From the NCBI GenBank assembly GCA_947565265.1, contig CANOFK010000061.1, positions 1 to 6,767 of the forward strand: 6,767 bases of DNA. The letters run 5' to 3'. Below the pieces are notes generated by a model that did no database searches, was not told where the DNA came from, and worked only from the letters and a program-made list of their open reading frames with translations. A program made the position numbers and the translations under genes. This stretch comes from an uncultured Clostridia bacterium. Lineage in GTDB: Bacteria; Bacillota; Clostridia; Oscillospirales; Acutalibacteraceae. This document shows, piece after piece, positions 5,097 to 6,767 of this stretch (the first letter of the stretch is position 1; every line of letters begins with the position of its first letter).

Positions 5097-6767
5097 TCAG
5101 GGGGCCCGGCTCAGCAGTTCTTCTACGGCGCGGAGGTTTTCGCGCTCGACGGAGATGAGGCGCTGGGTTTGGGCGCGGAGGGCGGGGCGGGCGGGGGCCT
5201 GGGCGGCTGCAGAGGCGATGGCGGCATCCAGCCAGCTTTCGGTGAGGTCGGAGAGCTCGACCCACTGGCCGTAGCCCAGATAGCGCAGGAAGGAGCCGAT
5301 TTTGGGGTCATAGCTGACGCCCACCAGGGGGGCGCCGCTGAGGGAGGAGAAGATCAGCCCGTGCAGGCGCATGGAAACGGCGACCTCCATGCGGGCCAGC
5401 ACGCCGATGAGCAGCTCGGGGGCGGCGCCGGTAAGGAGCACGCCGGGCTTTTTCATGTGGGCGGCCACCCGCTGGGCAGCGGCCTGGTCTTGCAGGCTGT
5501 TGATGGGGAGGAAAAGGGGCTCAAGGCCCAGTTGGGCCCGGGCTTTTTCCGCACAGCGGGCGATGATGGGGGCCTTTTCGGTAAAGCCCGGCCAACTGCG
5601 CAGCAAAAAGCAGATATACCGGCCGTTGGGGTCTACCCCCTGGGTGCGCAGGAACTTTTCTACCTGGGGCCCGTCCTCGGAGGGGAGCACCAGGGCGGGG
5701 TCGCTGCTCAGGCGGACGGTTGGGCGGGTGACGCCGTAGGCGGACAGCTCTTTGACCGAGTCCGGCTCCCGGAGGGTGATCATATCCACCGAACTGTTCA
5801 GCACCCGGCGCACCAGCGCCTGGTTGCGCCCGCCCCGTACCGGGCCGATGCCGCAGCCGTACATATCCACCCGGTTGCCTAGGCGCTTGGCCAGCCACAG
5901 GGTGAGCAGGTAATACCACAGGCTGCGGTGGCTGGTGGCGTTTTGGATCAACGTGCCCCCCCCGTTGATGTACAGCCGGGAGCGGTGCATCTGGCGCATA
6001 ATTTTCGGCAGGTTAAAGGTGTATACCGCGTTTACCCGGTAGCGCTGCTTGATGCTTTGGGTGTTTTTGGCCAGCACGGTGATGGGCACGTAGGGGTCCA
6101 GCCCCTGGACGGACCGGATGATGGACTTGAGGATGGCGTCATCCCCGGCGTTGCCGTGGCCGTAGGCCCCGCAGACCACCACCCCGTCCCGACCGGGATG
6201 GGCCTTTTTGCGGGCTTCCCGCTCCAGGATGCGCTGGTAGATCTCCATCTGCCGCTGGACCATGCTCTCGATGGAGTACTCCTGCCGGGCCTGCCGGTAG
6301 AGGCGGTCGCCCAGTTCCTGGCGGCGCTGGGGGTCCTGGGCCAGCTCGACCAGGTGGCGGGCCAGGGCCTGCTCGTCCCGTGGCTCGAAGAGGATGCCGG
6401 TTTCCCCGTCCTTGATCAGCGCCGGGATGCCCCCCACATTGGTGGAGATGGTGGCCTTGTGCATCCGGGCCCCCTCTGTGAGCACATAGGGGAAACCCTC
6501 GGAAAGGGAGGTGAGCAGGGCGATATCAACGGCGTTGAAAAAGGAGTTTATATCCTTTTGCCAGCCGGCAAAGCAGACCCGGTCCGTCAGGCCCAACTGG
6601 GCGGTAAGCTGCCGGAGCTTTTCCAGGTCCTCCCCGTCGCCGGCAATGGCCAGTTTCAGGTTGGGCTGCCGGCCACAGGCGATCTTCATGGCGCGCAGGA
6701 GGGTGGGGATGTCCTTAACCGGGGAGAGCCGGGCCACGATGCCCGCCACCACGTCGCCGGGCTGGGG
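5097..6767 (-). CDS. GT4 glycosyltransferase fused to CsaB-like polysaccharide pyruvyl transferase (5' end missing)
   Basis: Partial gene; 556 codons are visible and the frame is open to the window edge, so the true start lies outside. Numbering from the first visible codon, residues 1 to about 180 are the C-terminal half of a GT4 glycosyltransferase: GIVARLSPVKD (8-19), then an EGFPYVLTEG block with the E-x7-E pair E90/E98 that binds the nucleotide sugar in this family. After a short basic linker, residues about 195-540 form a polysaccharide pyruvyl transferase domain: YGHGNAGDDAIL (202-213), GGGTL (269-273), GCGIGP (304-309), SMRLHGLIFS (465-474) and YDPKIGSFL (486-494). CsaB transfers pyruvate from phosphoenolpyruvate to a wall-polymer sugar (N-acetylmannosamine in the studied Bacillus systems), creating the ligand for S-layer SLH domains. 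The fused glycosyltransferase may add a sugar to the same polymer (inference). Another pyruvylated exopolysaccharide is an alternative target. The domain calls are firm, the exact product less so; csaB is the likely symbol for the second half only. Confidence 0.9.
   Translation of the reverse strand, partial: PQPGDVVAGIVARLSPVKDIPTLLRAMKIACGRQPNLKLAIAGDGEDLEKLRQLTAQLGLTDRVCFAGWQKDINSFFNAVDIALLTSLSEGFPYVLTEGARMHKATISTNVGGIPALIKDGETGILFEPRDEQALARHLVELAQDPQRRQELGDRLYRQARQEYSIESMVQRQMEIYQRILEREARKKAHPGRDGVVVCGAYGHGNAGDDAILKSIIRSVQGLDPYVPITVLAKNTQSIKQRYRVNAVYTFNLPKIMRQMHRSRLYINGGGTLIQNATSHRSLWYYLLTLWLAKRLGNRVDMYGCGIGPVRGGRNQALVRRVLNSSVDMITLREPDSVKELSAYGVTRPTVRLSSDPALVLPSEDGPQVEKFLRTQGVDPNGRYICFLLRSWPGFTEKAPIIARCAEKARAQLGLEPLFLPINSLQDQAAAQRVAAHMKKPGVLLTGAAPELLIGVLARMEVAVSMRLHGLIFSSLSGAPLVGVSYDPKIGSFLRYLGYGQWVELSDLTESWLDAAIASAAAQAPARPALRAQTQRLISVERENLRAVEELLSRAP

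Noticed and set aside
4870..5274. A 134-codon plus-strand frame across the intergenic region into the fusion gene
   Set aside because: It starts at TTG without a ribosome binding site, has no recognisable content and runs antisense into a well-supported gene.
5097..6752. The fusion gene starting at GTG 6752
   Set aside because: The frame is open to the window edge, and GTG 6752 falls inside the GT4 fold just before the ARLSPVKD block, so the gene is truncated by the window rather than starting there.

Overview
The window is a GC-rich stretch carrying five genes, all read from the minus strand. Strong AGGAGG-type ribosome binding sites, an aldo/keto reductase with a ferredoxin tail and a CsaB-type pyruvyl transferase point to an anaerobic Clostridia member, probably a high-GC Oscillospiraceae/Ruminococcaceae-like genome (inference from content; no taxonomic marker gene is present). 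No rRNA, tRNA, CRISPR array, transposase or phage gene is visible.

Layout, in order of transcription (high to low coordinates). (1) 6767-5097: the 3' part of a two-domain gene, a GT4 glycosyltransferase fused to a CsaB-like polysaccharide pyruvyl transferase; its 5' end lies beyond the window. (2) 5096-4729: a 368-base gap with a strong hairpin, a second AT-rich hairpin followed by a T-run on the minus strand, a diverged second copy of part of this element, an AT-rich possible promoter and a degenerate 10-bp tandem repeat. (3) 4728-1477: a compact operon of MoxR AAA+ ATPase, DUF58 protein (joined by an ATGA overlap) and a multi-pass membrane protein with a DUF4129-like tail. The transglutaminase usually found in such clusters is absent here. 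(4) 1476-1348: a short intergenic region with a 12-bp triplicate repeat across the preceding stop codon and an excellent promoter whose 19-bp spacer carries a dyad, the hallmark of MerR-family control. (5) 1347-226: aldo/keto reductase with two C-terminal 4Fe-4S cluster motifs. (6) 225-1: non-coding, with a strong bidirectional terminator and two overlapping hairpins in front of a T-run on the plus strand.

How the genes may work together: the fusion protein and the MoxR/DUF58/DUF4129 operon both fit the cell envelope (pyruvylated wall polymer for S-layer anchoring; a membrane-associated chaperone-like module). The reductase is a separate transcription unit with its own inducible-looking promoter and probably serves aldehyde or redox stress metabolism.

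Most noteworthy: the MerR-type promoter/operator before the reductase, the TgpA-like membrane protein that lacks a transglutaminase core, the GT4-CsaB fusion, and the repeated hairpin element after the fusion gene. I saw no clear evidence of an entirely new system.
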